A DNA stretch of 33,461 bases from Clostridia bacterium (GCA_017624285.1 JAGANI010000050.1:1-33461), one strand, 5' to 3'. Shown: positions 1 through 9,439, numbered from the stretch's first letter. The notes: generated by a model from the sequence alone, not told the origin. Translations and numbers: made by a program.

Positions 1-3000
1 ATTATGGTAATACATGCTAAAATCTACAGAACCGTCACCGTTACTTTTTACACCTGCACGTAGCTTAATTTTGTAAGCGTCGTTAACGCTATCACCGTCG
101 GTATCAACTAAACCCTCAACCGCAACAGCACCCGTATCTTGATTTAACGGTTTTAACTGTACGGCACTTGCCTTATAAAAACCTGCGTTAAAGTAATAAT
201 ACTGAGGCGCTGTAAAGCTGTTTTGCTTACCATAAATCTTAAACGGTATCCAAGTGTTTTTACTAGTTAACGGAACGATAATAGTATAATCGATAATAAA
301 ATCCGTAACGGTTTCTTGCAACAACCTTACTTGTGGTGTATCTGCAGGTGCGATTGCGCCACCTACATACTCGATATCGATACCGTTTTTACCACCATAG
401 ATTTTAACGTCACCGTAGCTTGATGCTGTAAAAATATTTTCCCTTAAAATAACGTTTGCAGTTAAAGTTGTACTATCGATACTTACCTTATACGGGAGAT
501 GATTATCAGTATAGAACTCGTATATATTTTCAGCTAAATTAAGAGATGCTACACCGTTAATAACGTTAACTTCACCAAAAGTAACGCCTTTATATTTAAG
601 CGTGCCGTTATATAACGCGTCGTCAGCCCTTACGGTAAGACTTATCGTCTTTAACGCTACACTTTTAGTAGAAACTTCTATAACATATTCCTTTTTGCTA
701 AAAGTATCGTGCGTTACGTCAAACGAAGCAGAACCGTCTGAATTAAGCGTAGTGGGGACTTCTACTCCGTTAACTTTTACGGATGAAACGATATTTACAC
801 CGTTAATAACGCTATCTGGAGTTACGGTAACGTTTAATTTATTATTAGGTGCAATATAATCGGTTTTTGCGCTAATTTTAGCACCCGTTACCCCGTCATA
901 TTTAATTTTACCTAAGTAATTTGATACGACGTCTTGATCGTTATAAATCTTGATAGAGTTAATTTCAAAAGGACCTGTAACCGTACAAGAGCCTGGTGTT
1001 AATAAACATAATTCTGATGCATAACCACCATTTGCCGAAGCCATGTGCGTCCAGCTAGCTCCGTTATGATAGTAAAGCGAAACCGTACTTGTTTGGTCGT
1101 CGTTATTGATAACCATAACGCCTACGCGGGCTTGATAAGCGTTTACGATACTACCACCTATGCATGCAGTTGCCGTGCTAATTTTTATTTGGCCACTAGT
1201 GGAGTTAAACGGTTTAACGTACATAATGTTATTCCAAATACCTACGTTAATATAGTAGTATTTTGGAGCGTTAGACGTATCACCTATTTGGATAATTTTT
1301 ATTGGTATAAACGTATCGTTACCATCGGTAGGTACGACGATAGTTGCATCAATAAATACCGTGTCTAAATCAAGCGTTTTGTTAAACGAAATTTTAGGAA
1401 CGGTATCAGTCGGCACTGCCCCACCTGTATATTTAACCGATGCGCCGTTTACACCGTTTTCACTAATAGCATAACCGTCTACAGAAATGCTTTCTAAAAC
1501 GTTACGCGCAAACTTAATACTATTAACGGTTTCGTCAATATTTACGGTAATTGCATTACCACCGTAAACGGAAGCGATATATTCACCATCTAAAATATTA
1601 ATGGTAATTTTACCATCTTGATCGGTATAACCCGAGTAAAGATCGCCGTCACTTGACTTAAAGTAAATAGGAATATTTTTTACTGGGTAATCTAAACCGT
1701 ACGCAAAGCCTGAATTAATACTTAAAATACGTTCTTCCCCAGAGATGGGCTTAAATTCTACGTCAATATCTAAGTTTAAAAACTCTTGCTCGTCAAAGTA
1801 ATATTCTAAAAAGTTAACTTCTTCACCATTTACGGTAAACGATTTTAAAGCGTAACCTTCGTTAGGCGTAACAACAACCTTACCGCCATTATTATAACTA
1901 CCTTCAACTGTTACCGTACCGTTTTGGATTGGTTCACCATCGTTAATAGTCGATTTTATAGTAGCGTTGGGATCGTAATAACCGTCGTTATCAAACTTCC
2001 ACCAAGTACTTGGTAAAGCAAACTTATAACCGGGGTTAGAGGTAGGACCGATATCTGCCCAAGCCTCACGCTGATCGCCTTCGTAAGTGGTACAATATAT
2101 TACCGCAGCGTTAATTGACATCGCTTCGGGTACTTCGTTAATACCAATAGATTTAAACGGAATATAGAACTCTACTGTATAGCCGTTGCTATCGCTTGAG
2201 TTAAGCACGCCGTCTACACTACCAGTATTGATTATCCCCGGTACGTAATATCTAAAGTATTGGGGATCGTTTTCCTTACCAGCCTTTAAATACTTAGTAA
2301 CGTTATAAAAACCGTTCGGGAAAAATTCCATTTGGAAAGCATTATCGTATAAAGACTTTGCCGATGAAGATGCAAAGTATACTTCTACACCGGTATTATG
2401 ATACTCACTTCTACCAGGGTTAAAGAATACCGGCGCACCAGAAACCTTAAAGTACATTATCAAACCGTCGTCGGTAAAGGTAGATGACGCTTCGATATCA
2501 TGTGGTTGACCACCGATTGAAGTCGTATGAGTAAATTTATTTTTATTGCCCCATTCTTCTTCAGTAGCGATACCGTCAAGTGTGATATCACCCTTTTTGA
2601 TAGGTTGTTTTATAGATGAATCTACGTAGTTATCAATTGCAAACGAAGTTGCATTACCGTTACCAGTATTTTTATTGACTTCGTTTTTGCCTAAAACGTA
2701 AATTTCGGAAATTGCCGTTATACCAGAGAACCCTTCGTAATTATTCCAGTTATCAATAGTTATACGGATTTCTTTAACGGCTATTTCATCAAATACTGCA
2801 TGCGCTGCCGAACCTGCACGCATCATATCGTCAAAAATCTGTTCGGACATATCCCACGGGAATTGTAAGTCGTTGATTATTGCAACGCCTTCTACCCCAT
2901 CCTTTTTAACGTCCATTTCGATCTTTTTGATCTTTTCAAATGCTGTTTCAAAGTTATAACTGTTATAAACCATGATGGCAGCAATATCACGATAATCGTC

Positions 3001-4848
3001 AAAGGTTAAAGTTAAGGTAGCTTCACTTTCAGTAAAAGTATATTCCTTAATAAAAGGGGTAACGCCATCCGAATGAATTTTAATTAAATTATCGTTTAAA
3101 TACTTTGCTTTATCTTGAGAGGTTGAAACGGTTACTTTTGCTTGGTCGGCAATATTAACGTAACCTGCGCCCATACCGTAAATTTGAGGCTGTAAAGTAG
3201 TAGTAGGTCCGTTTACGTATGGTACCAACATACCCGTATCGTTTTTAATCCACTCTAATTTATCAATAACAGCGCCACGCGTATATTGGCTTTTTGTTAA
3301 GTCTATATGACGATGGTAGATAATATAATCTTCACCACCAACTTTTAACATATAATGGTGACCAGGACCTGTAACTAAATCCGTTGCTGCACCACTATTT
3401 GTGGTAAGCAAAATACCACCTTCGTTAATCTCTAACTTTCTAAACGGACCAAAAGGAGTATAACCAACAGCCGTTATTACGGTGTAAGAGTTATTAACGT
3501 ACGTACCCGTTGAAGTAGTTAAATAATAAAGACCACTTTCTTGATTATATACTACGAAAGGACCTTCGTTTAACCCACGTGCCGATACGTAATTTTCCGC
3601 CGTGTTTTTTTGGAAAGTATAAACCTCGGTTTCTTTAACACCCTTAGGATATTTTGTATGGTCAAACGCTGCCGCTTGTTGATTGTATACTTCAGCATCG
3701 TAATCGTTTACAAAGTTGTATTGGTTACGGGTTACTCTTCTTAAAGAAGAATAATCGATCTGTGACCAGTCGTTATCTATAAACGTTACTGCAAAAATGG
3801 TATTAGCAGCCATAACTTGACCAACGTCGTCCATATAACCGGTAAAACCGGATGAAATACGCGCTAGATACAAATATTTTGTACCTGTAACCGGATCTAC
3901 GAAAGGCGTGGGGTCGATACACTCAAAATTAAAGACGGATTCGTCTGAAATTACGCCTTTTGCTGCTTCGTTAACGAACGTACCGTCGACTACTTTACCA
4001 GCGTTTTCTTTATTTTTATATTGAAAAGCTAACGATGCGCGCGCCGCTGCAGGGTTAAACCAATGGTCGTCGTTATCAACCTTGTCCCCTTTACGAGCAA
4101 CGTAGTTAGTTTTAGAATACTCATCTAAATCTTCAACGTCACTATAATTAGTATACTGTTTATAAGCATCGGCAGTACCGTAGTCTACCCCACCTATAAC
4201 AGCACCCGTTTCAACACCCGTCCACATTTTGTATGGACCACCGGGCCTTGTAGAAATAGCTAAACTTAAATAATCCTGAAAATCTTGGCCACCGTTGGTT
4301 TCAACCCTATATTCAACAGAATTAGAACTAGAGAAAAACATAAAGTAAACGCCTTTACCAGGGTCGTCTTCGTTTAAACCGTATTTTGCACGGTCAGCAT
4401 CTTTATCCCAAATAAACTCTGGCGCAAAGGTATCTTTAAACTCCCAACTATCGGGAGCGTAAGCGTATACTGCAGAATCAAGTTCCCAAGAAGTTAAATC
4501 GTAACTAGAATATGAATTAAATATAGCCGAACCCATAGTACCAAATAAATAATATTTACCAAACTCTGGATCGGTTTCGTCAGAAACGTATAAAATAGAC
4601 GGATCTGCGCCGATTTTTATATTATCGTTACGATAAAAGACGTCTTTATTAAAGATAGCAGTGGTTTCTTTACGTTCTTCTTCGCTATAAACGCCAATTT
4701 CATCTGAATAATGAACGCCTTTTTGCATTGTAAACGTTGGCTTTGGCGGAGGCGGATTATTGCCACCGTCGTTATCACGCTTACACGAAACGAGCGTAAC
4801 AGAACTTGCCATTAACGCACATAAAATTAATAATAAAAATTTTTTCAC
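1..4848 (-). CDS. Giant GH43-type glycoside hydrolase lipoprotein (3' end outside window)
   Basis: An uninterrupted frame of 1616 codons runs off the window start. It begins at GTG (4846-4848), preceded by GGGGAGG five bases upstream. The N-terminus is a lipoprotein signal peptide with lipobox LVSC (Cys22), so the product should be anchored outside the cell. Residues ~75-560 look like a GH43 five-bladed propeller: ADPSILY (Asp82, likely base), ECIDPTPF (Asp312, likely pKa modulator) and NEGPF (Glu428, likely acid), with longer gaps than in compact GH43 enzymes. Residues ~565-720 resemble a discoidin-like domain and ~770-930 a CBM9-like domain. A beta-sandwich module starting near 1035 recurs near 1420. 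Role inferred: release of arabinose- or xylose-type sugars from plant or host glycans; the exact substrate cannot be read. Family assignment is fairly firm, domain borders are approximate. Confidence 0.85.
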   Translation of the reverse strand, partial: MKKFLLLILCALMASSVTLVSCKRDNDGGNNPPPPKPTFTMQKGVHYSDEIGVYSEEERKETTAIFNKDVFYRNDNIKIGADPSILYVSDETDPEFGKYYLFGTMGSAIFNSYSSYDLTSWELDSAVYAYAPDSWEFKDTFAPEFIWDKDADRAKYGLNEDDPGKGVYFMFFSSSNSVEYRVETNGGQDFQDYLSLAISTRPGGPYKMWTGVETGAVIGGVDYGTADAYKQYTNYSDVEDLDEYSKTNYVARKGDKVDNDDHWFNPAAARASLAFQYKNKENAGKVVDGTFVNEAAKGVISDESVFNFECIDPTPFVDPVTGTKYLYLARISSGFTGYMDDVGQVMAANTIFAVTFIDNDWSQIDYSSLRRVTRNQYNFVNDYDAEVYNQQAAAFDHTKYPKGVKETEVYTFQKNTAENYVSARGLNEGPFVVYNQESGLYYLTTSTGTYVNNSYTVITAVGYTPFGPFRKLEINEGGILLTTNSGAATDLVTGPGHHYMLKVGGEDYIIYHRHIDLTKSQYTRGAVIDKLEWIKNDTGMLVPYVNGPTTTLQPQIYGMGAGYVNIADQAKVTVSTSQDKAKYLNDNLIKIHSDGVTPFIKEYTFTESEATLTLTFDDYRDIAAIMVYNSYNFETAFEKIKKIEMDVKKDGVEGVAIINDLQFPWDMSEQIFDDMMRAGSAAHAVFDEIAVKEIRITIDNWNNYEGFSGITAISEIYVLGKNEVNKNTGNGNATSFAIDNYVDSSIKQPIKKGDITLDGIATEEEWGNKNKFTHTTSIGGQPHDIEASSTFTDDGLIMYFKVSGAPVFFNPGRSEYHNTGVEVYFASSSAKSLYDNAFQMEFFPNGFYNVTKYLKAGKENDPQYFRYYVPGIINTGSVDGVLNSSDSNGYTVEFYIPFKSIGINEVPEAMSINAAVIYCTTYEGDQREAWADIGPTSNPGYKFALPSTWWKFDNDGYYDPNATIKSTINDGEPIQNGTVTVEGSYNNGGKVVVTPNEGYALKSFTVNGEEVNFLEYYFDEQEFLNLDIDVEFKPISGEERILSINSGFAYGLDYPVKNIPIYFKSSDGDLYSGYTDQDGKITINILDGEYIASVYGGNAITVNIDETVNSIKFARNVLESISVDGYAISENGVNGASVKYTGGAVPTDTVPKISFNKTLDLDTVFIDATIVVPTDGNDTFIPIKIIQIGDTSNAPKYYYINVGIWNNIMYVKPFNSTSGQIKISTATACIGGSIVNAYQARVGVMVINNDDQTSTVSLYYHNGASWTHMASANGGYASELCLLTPGSCTVTGPFEINSIKIYNDQDVVSNYLGKIKYDGVTGAKISAKTDYIAPNNKLNVTVTPDSVINGVNIVSSVKVNGVEVPTTLNSDGSASFDVTHDTFSKKEYVIEVSTKSVALKTISLTVRADDALYNGTLKYKGVTFGEVNVINGVASLNLAENIYEFYTDNHLPYKVSIDSTTLTANVILRENIFTASSYGDVKIYGGKNGIDIEYVGGAIAPADTPQVRLLQETVTDFIIDYTIIVPLTSKNTWIPFKIYGKQNSFTAPQYYYFNAGFYKASAVQLKPLNQDTGAVAVEGLVDTDGDSVNDAYKIKLRAGVKSNGDGSVDFSMYYHN

Positions 4849-4875
4849 AAAAGCCTCCCCACCTATATTTATTTT

Positions 4876-4904
4876 ATTATAACATAATTTAAATAGGTTT
4901 TCAA
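4876..4904 (-). promoter_or_regulatory. Promoter P1 of the GH43 lipoprotein gene
   Basis: Reading the minus strand, TTGAAA (4899-4904), a 17-base spacer and TATAAT (4876-4881), with TGT directly before the -10 (extended -10). It lies about 28 bases upstream of the GTG start, leaving a short leader that contains the GGGGAGG ribosome binding site. Confidence 0.7.
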
Positions 4905-4925
4905 TACGAAATTTATAATATAAAT

Positions 4926-4954
4926 ATAATAACACGATATCAAAACATTGTCAA
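4926..4954 (-). promoter_or_regulatory. Promoter P2 of the GH43 lipoprotein gene
   Basis: Minus-strand TTGACA (4949-4954), 17-base spacer, TATTAT (4926-4931), again with TGT before the -10. It sits 50 bases upstream of P1, so the gene may have tandem promoters. Confidence 0.55.
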
Positions 4955-4955
4955 C

Positions 4956-4970
4956 ATATTGTAACAATAT
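4956..4970. promoter_or_regulatory. Inverted repeat next to promoter P2, candidate operator
   Basis: ATATTGT-A-ACAATAT is a perfect 7+1+7 inverted repeat beginning one base beyond the P2 -35 box. TTGT recurs roughly every 11 bases around it (TTGTCAA, TTGTAAC, TTGTCAT), which suggests a helical-phase binding site. The region is AT-rich, so chance remains possible. Confidence 0.35.
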
Positions 4971-5056
4971 TGTCATTTGTTTGTTATTTATTTTTTAATT
5001 GTCTTTGTTTACAAAAAAATATTGTATCGATTTAGTCAAGAAGTTTTGAAAATTTA

Positions 5057-5084
5057 TTGTTTTTATGCAATTTTGTTATATAAT
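5057..5084 (+). promoter_or_regulatory. Promoter of the first glycyl radical enzyme operon
   Basis: TTGTTT (5057-5062), 16-base spacer, TATAAT (5079-5084). The expected start near 5091 leaves a leader of about 20 bases carrying GAGGG before ATG 5113. The promoter overlaps the in-frame ATG at 5065, which argues against that upstream start. Confidence 0.6.
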
Positions 5085-5112
5085 TAAATTAACATTTATT
5101 TTGAGGGTTTAT

Positions 5113-7275
5113 ATGCAAAAGTTTGATTTTAATAATAAAAGCCTAATAAATCAATACGATAATATAACTTATATTGAAGATAGTGGCGTTTCTTTTGAAG
5201 AAATGACTAAATTTTATAGCGATTTAATGCAAAGTGATAACGGCGATAACCATGACTTAATAAAAGCGAATTTATTTGATTACATTTTAACTAACGCTAA
5301 AATTGCAATCGATAAAGAAGATATATTTCAAGAAAAGGTTTTTGACGGGGATTTAATCGGATTACAACGTAAAAAATGGCTTAGCGATATAAAAGACGGA
5401 GTATTAAAAAACGAAACGTTAGAGTGTCTTAACGCCTATAATAAATACGGAAGCTATCGTGCTGAAGAAGATTTAGGTCATACCTCACCAAATACTAAAG
5501 CGTTACTAAAATTAGGCTTTAAGGGGTTAATAAATCGTATCAACGACACAATTGCAAATAAAAAACTTACGATTAAACAAGAAAAATTTTATAATTCTTG
5601 TAAAATTGTACTTAATGCATGTAAAAAACTTGCAAATAGGCTTTCCGACGCAATACTACCTTTTAATAAGGAAAACGCTATTGCCTTAAAAAACATTGCA
5701 AACAGCGCCCCTAATAATATTTACGAAGCCATGCAACTAATTGTTTTATATTTTTTTGCACACGAATACGTTTACAAAACGCGTGTACGTACTCTAGGTA
5801 GGCTTGACGTATTATTATATCCTTTTTATAAAAACGATATTGAAAACGGAATTTATACCAAAGCTGACGTTATCGAGATGTTAAAATACTTTTTTAATAA
5901 ATTTTCATCTGCGAAAGTTCCGTTTGGCTTACCGTTTGCAATTGGTGGTTTAGATGAAAATAAAAACGAAGTTACTAACGAGATTTCTTACTTAATTGTC
6001 GACGTATATAAACAAATGAACATTTATAGCCCTAAAATACATATTAGGGTTTCACCTAAAACACCTGTTGATTTTATCAAAAGGGTTTTAAGTTGCATTA
6101 TAAATGGAAAAAGTAGTTTTGTTTTCATCAATGACACTGTTACCGTAAATGCACTTAAAAAAGTTGGGATATGCGAAAAAGATGCGCTTGACTACACACC
6201 TATCGGTTGTTACGAGCCAGCAGTTTGGGGCAAGGAAATCGGTTGCACCGGTGGCGCAGGTGTAAATTTGGTTAAAGCTGTTGAATACGTGCTTTCTGGT
6301 GGATATGACGTTTTAACTGGGGATTTTTGCACATTTAAACCAGCTGTAATTAATACTTACGAAGATTTTTATAATGAAGTAAAAAAACAAATTAAGTTTT
6401 TAACCGACAAGTGTATTGATTACGTAAATACTATTGAAAGATATTACAGTTATTTAGGACCTGATAGTATGCTTTCTGCACAATACGATGATAGCGTTAA
6501 AAACGGTATCGACGTTTTAGAAGGCGGCGCTACGTACAATAATACTTCACTTAACTTTTACTCTTTAGCAAGTTTAGTCGACTGTTTATCTGTTGTTAAA
6601 GAATTTGTTTTCGATAAAAAAATAATTACGCTAACTGATTTATTTACTATACTTAAAAACAATTGGAAAAACAACTTAAACTTAAGATCTAAAATCTTAA
6701 AATATAACGCTAAATATGGTAACGAAAACGCCGTTGCGGATAAAATAACGATAGACGTTACCCGTTATTTAGCTAGTATTGTTAATAACCGAAAAAATAG
6801 CCGTGGTGGTGTTTACAAAGCATCTTTATTTACTATTGACACATGTTTTTACTTTGGTAAACGTACTTTTGCGACACCTGACGGGCGCTTACAGGGCGAA
6901 ACTTTATCTAAAAACTTATGCGCTAGCTTAACTATGGATAAAAACGGAATATTATCGCTTATCAATTCTGTTACAATTTTTGACCATAGCGATTTCCCAA
7001 ACGGTTCAGTTTTAGACGTTGTTTTACACCCCTCAAACGTTAGTGGCAACGACGGGTTAAACGCTTTTTATGGCATTGTAAAAACCTATTTTGATAAAGG
7101 AGGTTTTTCGATACATGGTAACGTATTTAATGCTGATGAACTTAAAAAAGCACAACAAAACCCCGAAAAATATACTAATTTACAAGTCAGAGTTTGTGGT
7201 TGGAACGCATACTTTGTTAACCTAACCAAACAAGAACAAGATGCCTTTATTACACAGGCAAACCACGTATCTTAA
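5113..7275 (+). CDS. Glycyl radical enzyme of the pyruvate formate-lyase superfamily, divergent
   Basis: A 720-residue glycyl radical enzyme (GRE). I chose ATG 5113 because GAGGG stands six bases upstream, while the earlier in-frame ATG at 5065 lies inside the promoter. The active-site thiyl motif is IGCYEP (Cys366, Glu368), followed by a GKE-rich segment. The C-terminal radical loop is RVCGWNAYF (Gly696), with 24 residues after the glycine. The Cys-x-Glu pair is the pattern of GRE dehydratases, lyases and decarboxylases, not the Cys-Cys of true pyruvate formate-lyase. The usual RVxGY is RVxGW here. At 720 residues it is shorter than arylacetate decarboxylases (about 900). The activase gene follows immediately. 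The substrate is unknown. Convergence with an arylacetyl-CoA operon is suggestive only. Confidence 0.85.
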   Translation: MQKFDFNNKSLINQYDNITYIEDSGVSFEEMTKFYSDLMQSDNGDNHDLIKANLFDYILTNAKIAIDKEDIFQEKVFDGDLIGLQRKKWLSDIKDGVLKNETLECLNAYNKYGSYRAEEDLGHTSPNTKALLKLGFKGLINRINDTIANKKLTIKQEKFYNSCKIVLNACKKLANRLSDAILPFNKENAIALKNIANSAPNNIYEAMQLIVLYFFAHEYVYKTRVRTLGRLDVLLYPFYKNDIENGIYTKADVIEMLKYFFNKFSSAKVPFGLPFAIGGLDENKNEVTNEISYLIVDVYKQMNIYSPKIHIRVSPKTPVDFIKRVLSCIINGKSSFVFINDTVTVNALKKVGICEKDALDYTPIGCYEPAVWGKEIGCTGGAGVNLVKAVEYVLSGGYDVLTGDFCTFKPAVINTYEDFYNEVKKQIKFLTDKCIDYVNTIERYYSYLGPDSMLSAQYDDSVKNGIDVLEGGATYNNTSLNFYSLASLVDCLSVVKEFVFDKKIITLTDLFTILKNNWKNNLNLRSKILKYNAKYGNENAVADKITIDVTRYLASIVNNRKNSRGGVYKASLFTIDTCFYFGKRTFATPDGRLQGETLSKNLCASLTMDKNGILSLINSVTIFDHSDFPNGSVLDVVLHPSNVSGNDGLNAFYGIVKTYFDKGGFSIHGNVFNADELKKAQQNPEKYTNLQVRVCGWNAYFVNLTKQEQDAFITQANHVS

Positions 7276-7276
7276 T

Positions 7277-8164
7277 ATGAAAGCAAATATTTTTGAAATT
7301 AAACATTTTGCCGTACATGATGGTGACGGAATACGTACTACACTTTTTATTAAAGGCTGTCCACTTAAATGCGCGTGGTGTCATAATCCCGAAGGACTTT
7401 CCGTAAAAAGCGAACTTGCATTTTTAAGTCATAAATGTATAAATTGTGGCGAGTGTGTAAACGTTTGCAACTTTAATGCCCACTCCATTTTAGATGGTAA
7501 ACACGTATATAGCCGTAAAACTTGCATGACTTGTGGTGATTGTGTAGACGTTTGCCCAGAAGATGCCCTTAAACTTTACGGTATAACTTACAGTGCCGAC
7601 GAACTATTACCACTTTTATTAAAAGATAAAGATTTTTATAAAAACTCTAACGGTGGCGTAACAATTTCTGGTGGCGAATGTTTAACCCAACCTGATTTTT
7701 GTGAAAAACTTTTAAAAAGTCTAAAAGAAAACGATATACATACCGCCGTAGATACTTGCGGGTTTGTTAATAAAAACGCACTAGATAAAGTAATACCATA
7801 TACTGACGTATTTTTGTACGACGTAAAAGCAATAGACAACGACGTACATATTAAATGCACAGGACAGAGTAATAAAATAATACTTGAAAACTTACTGTAT
7901 CTTGATAGTAAAAATTGTAAAATAGAAATTAGATATCCATACGTACCAAACTATAACGATACGGAAGTAGATAAAATTGGTGAATTTTTATCAAAACTTA
8001 AAAACGTTACTAAAGTAAAAGTATTACCGTACCATAACTTAGCGGGATCAAAATATACTTCACTTGATTTAAAAAATACTTTACCATTTGTTTTACCAAA
8101 CGATGAACAAATTTTACACGCTAAAAAAGTTTTATCTTCATACGGGTTAAATGTTGTTGATTAA
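7277..8164 (+). CDS. Glycyl radical enzyme activase (radical SAM)
   Basis: A 295-residue radical SAM enzyme that should install the glycyl radical on the preceding GRE. The SAM-cluster motif is GCPLKCAWC (Cys28, Cys32, Cys35). Two ferredoxin-like motifs, CINCGECVNVC and CMTCGDCVDVC, lie at about residues 57-100, as in activases of non-PFL GREs. The GGVTISGGE segment is typical of the family. The start at 7277 is one base after the GRE stop, and no clear ribosome binding site is visible, so translation is probably coupled to the GRE. An in-frame ATG at 7241 would overlap the GRE and lacks family similarity. Confidence 0.9.
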   Translation: MKANIFEIKHFAVHDGDGIRTTLFIKGCPLKCAWCHNPEGLSVKSELAFLSHKCINCGECVNVCNFNAHSILDGKHVYSRKTCMTCGDCVDVCPEDALKLYGITYSADELLPLLLKDKDFYKNSNGGVTISGGECLTQPDFCEKLLKSLKENDIHTAVDTCGFVNKNALDKVIPYTDVFLYDVKAIDNDVHIKCTGQSNKIILENLLYLDSKNCKIEIRYPYVPNYNDTEVDKIGEFLSKLKNVTKVKVLPYHNLAGSKYTSLDLKNTLPFVLPNDEQILHAKKVLSSYGLNVVD

Positions 8165-8176
8165 TTTTACATTAAA

Positions 8177-8208
8177 AAAGAACTTAGATTTTTACGTCTA
8201 AGTTCTTT
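8177..8208. terminator. Bidirectional terminator between convergent operons
   Basis: Perfect 12-base stem AAAGAACTTAGA / TCTAAGTTCTTT with an 8-base loop, an A run on the left and a T run on the right. It serves the GRE-activase operon (+) and the aromatic operon (-). Confidence 0.85.
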
Positions 8209-8242
8209 TATTTTTAATTAGTCCACCAACGGGGGTGAATTT

Positions 8243-9430
8243 CTATTGTTTATATTCTTTTGCTAAAGCTTCAAACGCTGGTAAAGAGTTGATAATTTTG
8301 TCTTTATCGACACAATATGCAATTCTGACGTAGCCTTTTACACCAAAATCATCACACGGGACTACTAAAATTTCCTTTGATTTAGCCTTTTCAAAAAACT
8401 TATATGCATCTTCTTCTAAAGCTTTAACAAAAAGATAAAACGCGCCGTCGGGTTTAACGCAATTATACCCAAACTTAGTAAGGTTATCGTATAATATATC
8501 ACGATTTTCTTTATAAACGTTTACGTCAACCTTAGCGTTAATACATTTTTTAACCACTTGTTGGAACATACTTGGCGCACAAACGTAGCCCAGCGACCTG
8601 CCAGCACCACAAATTGCCAGATATAAATCTTTAGCGTTTACTGCTTTAGGATTTACTGCAATATAACCGATACGTTCGCCTGGTAGTGAAAGCGCTTTAG
8701 AGTAAGAATAGCATACAATAGTGTTATCGTAATAATTCATTAAATACGGCACTTTTACGTCAGCGTAAACTAATTCCCTATAAGGCTCGTCAGCAATTAA
8801 ATAAATAGGATGGTTAAATTCTGCTTGCTTTTTATTTAATACGTTGCAAACGGCTTTAATAGTATCTTCACTATAAACAACGCCACTTGGGTTGTTTGGA
8901 GAATTTATTATTACAGCCTTAGTATTTACGTTAATTTTACTTTCAAAATCATCAATATCGATTTGGAAAGTCTTTTCTAGCGGGGTTGAAACAACTACTT
9001 TACCTTGTGCGTTTTCAATAAATACTCTATATTCTGTAAAAAACGGTGCAAAAACGATACATTCATCCCCATCGTTAAAGGTCGCTTTTAGCGAAATTGA
9101 TAATGAAGCCGCAGCACCGCAAGTCATATAGATATTGTCAGGAGTAAGAGATAAATTAAATTTAGCGTTGATATCGTCACTAATAACTTTTCTAACAGAA
9201 AAATCGCCCTGCGCAGAAGTATAACCGTGTAATAAAACGGAATTTTCGTTTAAATTAAGATCGTTAATAGCATTTTTAATTTCAACAGGTGGTTCAACAC
9301 TAGGGTTACCTAAACTAAAATCAAACACCTTATCCGCACCGATTTCTGCACTACGGATTTTACTATATTCAAAGATTTCTCTTATAATTGAACGCTTGCT
9401 ACCTAAAGCATACATTTTTTTGTTAATCAT
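8243..9430 (-). CDS. PLP-dependent class I/II aminotransferase
   Basis: A 395-residue fold-type I aminotransferase of the aspartate aminotransferase family. The PLP lysine is Lys245 in YSYSKALSLPGERIGY. NSPNNPSG and the DEPYREL segment are the usual cofactor-binding motifs. ATG is preceded by AAGGAG with good spacing. It is the last gene of the aromatic operon, ten bases after the amidohydrolase. From that context its likely job is to interconvert arylpyruvates (phenylpyruvate, 4-hydroxyphenylpyruvate, indolepyruvate) and aromatic amino acids. Specificity cannot be read directly, and an aspartate or alanine type enzyme is possible. Confidence 0.85.
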   Translation of the reverse strand: MINKKMYALGSKRSIIREIFEYSKIRSAEIGADKVFDFSLGNPSVEPPVEIKNAINDLNLNENSVLLHGYTSAQGDFSVRKVISDDINAKFNLSLTPDNIYMTCGAAASLSISLKATFNDGDECIVFAPFFTEYRVFIENAQGKVVVSTPLEKTFQIDIDDFESKINVNTKAVIINSPNNPSGVVYSEDTIKAVCNVLNKKQAEFNHPIYLIADEPYRELVYADVKVPYLMNYYDNTIVCYSYSKALSLPGERIGYIAVNPKAVNAKDLYLAICGAGRSLGYVCAPSMFQQVVKKCINAKVDVNVYKENRDILYDNLTKFGYNCVKPDGAFYLFVKALEEDAYKFFEKAKSKEILVVPCDDFGVKGYVRIAYCVDKDKIINSLPAFEALAKEYKQ

Positions 9431-9439
9431 ACTTACTCC

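Noticed and set aside
602-1368. Plus-strand ORFs at 602-859 and 1045-1368
   Set aside because: They lie antisense within the continuous minus-strand GH43 lipoprotein frame, have no ribosome binding site and show no family features.
5065-5112. Upstream ATG giving a 736-residue GRE
   Set aside because: It falls inside the -10 region, has no ribosome binding site, and the added residues resemble nothing in the family.
7636-7860. Minus-strand 74-residue ORF within the activase
   Set aside because: It is an antisense shadow of the radical SAM coding sequence with no independent support.
8214-8235. GGTGGACTA shared between ~8218 and ~22459 as a dispersed repeat
   Set aside because: Only nine bases match and the flanks differ; two occurrences in this length could be chance.
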